From Myroides marinus (GTDB lineage: Bacteria > Bacteroidota > Bacteroidia > Flavobacteriales > Flavobacteriaceae): a stretch of 64,000 bases of DNA. Positions 62,660 to 64,000 of this stretch are shown in pieces. Positions within the stretch are counted from its first letter, which is position 1, and every line of letters begins with the position of its first letter. The stretch covers positions 248,001-312,000 of the forward strand of contig NZ_FNYS01000002.1 of the NCBI RefSeq assembly GCF_900109075.1, read 5' to 3'. The position numbers and the translations under genes were made by a program. The notes beneath the pieces are model-generated. The model searched no databases and was not told the DNA's origin. It worked only from the letters and a program-made list of their open reading frames with translations.

Positions 62660-63082
62660 TTACTTTTTAGTGAACTCTTCAGTTACACCATTAGCAGTAA
62701 GCTTTAATACATTCTGATCCACGATCTCGTAAGTATAAGTAGCAGATTTCACAGAAGTAGAATCTGTACCAACCATAGTAGTCTCAAAGGTAATAGTGTT
62801 ATCCACCATTTTCCATTTAGTGTACTGATTAGCTTGGTCTTTAATAGAAGACATTGTTCCGTCTTCTTTTAATTCAAATCCTTGTAATAAACTTGCATCA
62901 GCACCATTTGGTTGTGTCCACTCACCTACCAAATGTTTCATGTCAAGAATTACAGGAGTAGACTCCGCTACTGTCTCTGTTGGTGTAGTTTCTTCTACTA
63001 CTGGAGCTTCTGTCTGTTGTTTACAAGAAGCGAAAGCGATAGCTACTAAAGCTAAAGCAAGAACTGTTTGTTTAATTTTCAT
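62660..63082 (-). CDS. Small lipocalin-like lipoprotein, copy 2
   Basis: The 140-residue lipoprotein begins MKIKQTVLALALVAIAFASC, with the lipid-modified C20. A Thr/Glu/Val-rich spacer (EETTPTETVAES) is followed by a lipocalin-type beta domain, HLVGEWTQPN...GFELKEDGTMSSI...TYTYEIVDQNVLKLT, of about 95 residues. I chose the ATG at 63082 because it starts at the signal peptide. The frame extends upstream without support. It is a paralogue of the gene just upstream, 19 bp away. The ligand is unknown. Confidence 0.8.
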   Translation of the reverse strand: MKIKQTVLALALVAIAFASCKQQTEAPVVEETTPTETVAESTPVILDMKHLVGEWTQPNGADASLLQGFELKEDGTMSSIKDQANQYTKWKMVDNTITFETTMVGTDSTSVKSATYTYEIVDQNVLKLTANGVTEEFTKK

Positions 63083-63101
63083 TTGTTTAATCCGAAAAAG
63101 A

Positions 63102-63527
63102 TTACTTCTTAGTGAAAGAGTCTTTAGACTCACCATTAACTAGGTTTAATGTTGTACCATCAACCACCTCAAACTGATATGACACAGTATCTACAGCAGA
63201 TGTACCGTTACCGATGCTCTCTTGTTCTAAGAACAATTTGTCTCCGTCTACCCACCATTTGTTTGTTTTAAGCGTAGCCATATTAATAGAAGTAGCAGTT
63301 CCGTCTTCTTTTAATTCGAAACCTTGAACCTCTTTGTCATTAATAGGGTTTGGTTGAGTCCAAGAACCAACTAATACTTTAGTGTCTACAGCTACAGGTG
63401 CTGCAGTCTCTTCTACTACTTCAGTAGTTGTTGTTTCTTCTGTTACAGGAGCTTCTGGTTGTTGTTTACAAGAAGCAAAAGCGATAGCCATAAATGCGAT
63501 AGCTAAAGTCATTTTTGTTAATTTCAT
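63102..63527 (-). CDS. Small lipocalin-like lipoprotein, copy 1
   Basis: The 141-residue lipoprotein begins MKLTKMTLAIAFMAIAFASC, with C20 modified. The layout matches the copy downstream: KQQPEAPVTEET spacer, VLVGSWTQPN, GFELKEDGTATSI, VSYQFEVVDGTTLNLV and the shared end SFTKK. I chose the ATG at 63527 because the -7 element at 63557-63564 puts transcription start near 63550, after the alternative start at 63569. This makes a two-gene operon of duplicated lipoproteins. Confidence 0.82.
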   Translation of the reverse strand: MKLTKMTLAIAFMAIAFASCKQQPEAPVTEETTTTEVVEETAAPVAVDTKVLVGSWTQPNPINDKEVQGFELKEDGTATSINMATLKTNKWWVDGDKLFLEQESIGNGTSAVDTVSYQFEVVDGTTLNLVNGESKDSFTKK

Positions 63528-63946
63528 AGCTGTATAAATCATTGATTTTGATAGACCAAATGTATGCAAGCGAAGTGTGAAAAAATTATTTTAAGAACAA
63601 TTTAACCAAGCTTATAACAAACAGTAAAACAATTAATTACAAATAAACTTTTTGAATAAAATCCGTTTTTTAGTTAAAAAATAACACAGCCATTTTAAAA
63701 ATATTCTTGTGAAGTAATACAAGGATAAAAAAGAATAATACCAATATGAAACTTTCATACAATAATTAGATATGAAATACTCTTTTTTAAGTTACCTCTA
63801 TAAGTAAAATAACATAAAGAAAGTGCATCATTAGTATCAGGCACCTATTAAATGTTAAAGCATTCTTTTTTTTGCTATTTTTACTATTAAGTTTAGTAAA
63901 AATCTTATTTAAAAAAGATATTACACAACACTAAAACTAATCAATT
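63528..63946. other. Intergenic region before the partial gene at the end
   Basis: About 420 bp of AT-rich sequence with the lipoprotein promoter at the left. A small inverted repeat CTTGT/ACAAG near 63708-63723 is the only other structure seen, and it is probably chance. Confidence 0.5.
63557..63564 (-). promoter_or_regulatory. Candidate -7 element (TACATTTG) of the lipocalin-like lipoprotein pair
   Basis: Full match to TAnnTTTG on the minus strand, 30 bp upstream of the chosen start codon at 63527. It rules against the longer reading from 63569. Confidence 0.5.
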
Positions 63947-64000
63947 ATGGAATACTTAATCTTCCTTTTATTAGTAATCATCTTTATATTCCTAATAAGT
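63947..64000 (+). CDS. Partial gene, hydrophobic N terminus
   Basis: ATG at 63947 reads 18 residues, MEYLIFLLLVIIFIFLIS, to the window edge without a stop. It is a strongly hydrophobic segment, either a TM helix or the start of a membrane protein such as a coiled-coil anchor protein. The product cannot be named from this. Confidence 0.45.
   Translation, partial: MEYLIFLLLVIIFIFLIS

Overview
The window looks like chromosomal DNA of a low-GC member of the Bacteroidota, family Flavobacteriaceae. Myroides is a plausible genus, but that is a guess. The support is gliding/type IX secretion genes (gldH, porW/sprE), a TonB-dependent receptor, many lipoproteins with Bacteroidota-style signal peptides, an F-type ATPase operon without atpD/atpC, and many upstream sites matching the Bacteroidota -7 element TAnnTTTG. 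I see no rRNA, tRNA, insertion sequence, prophage or CRISPR array.

Layout. 1-4585: a CzcCBA-type heavy-metal efflux operon (minus strand). 4798-6910: mgtC-mgtE magnesium genes behind a long hairpin leader. 6911-7791: an 880-bp gene-free stretch with one copy of a dispersed repeat, a nested hairpin and an orphan terminator. 7792-10898: a small glycine-rich secreted protein, a two-component system and ssb. 11060-12589: a GNAT-nitrilase fusion. 12812-16978: two tandem copies of a 'PCMD lipoprotein + outer-membrane barrel' pair, with the decayed start of a third lipoprotein between them. 17060-22861: an ENPP-like phosphodiesterase, an SDR, a universal stress protein, an AI-2E family permease and scoAB. 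22934-27353: ricT-like, gldH and PBP1A. 27931-28689: mtnN. 28784-34865: a TonB receptor + DUF5689 lipoprotein operon, divergent from a secreted EEP nuclease. 35252-44187: porW/sprE, bactofilin, atpZ and atpB-E-F-H-A-G in one direction. 44582-46754: an ABC exporter. 47095-49850: an unknown protein, a dihaem cytochrome and a GH32-like protein that lacks both catalytic acids. 49906-55721: terC, gpsA, an iron alcohol dehydrogenase and yicC-gmk-nadD. 55722-57292: 1.57 kb without clear genes, holding the second repeat copy and signs of an unannotated transcript. 57700-60898: a trhO-trhP-ferredoxin-arsC-like operon. 61268-64000: small membrane, DinB and VOC proteins, and two tandem lipocalin-like lipoproteins.

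Most interesting points. (1) The TrhO protein carries a C-terminal domain clearly homologous to that of its neighbour TrhP, so two unrelated tRNA-uridine-34 hydroxylases share an accessory domain inside one operon with a ferredoxin. (2) The GH32 protein has Ser in place of the nucleophile Asp and His in place of the acid/base Glu, so it looks like a pseudo-enzyme. (3) Two inverted copies of a ~102-bp non-coding element lie 49 kb apart, and one potential stem is kept by a wobble change. (4) The duplicated lipoprotein/barrel module has a vestigial third copy. Several orphan terminators point to unannotated RNAs.
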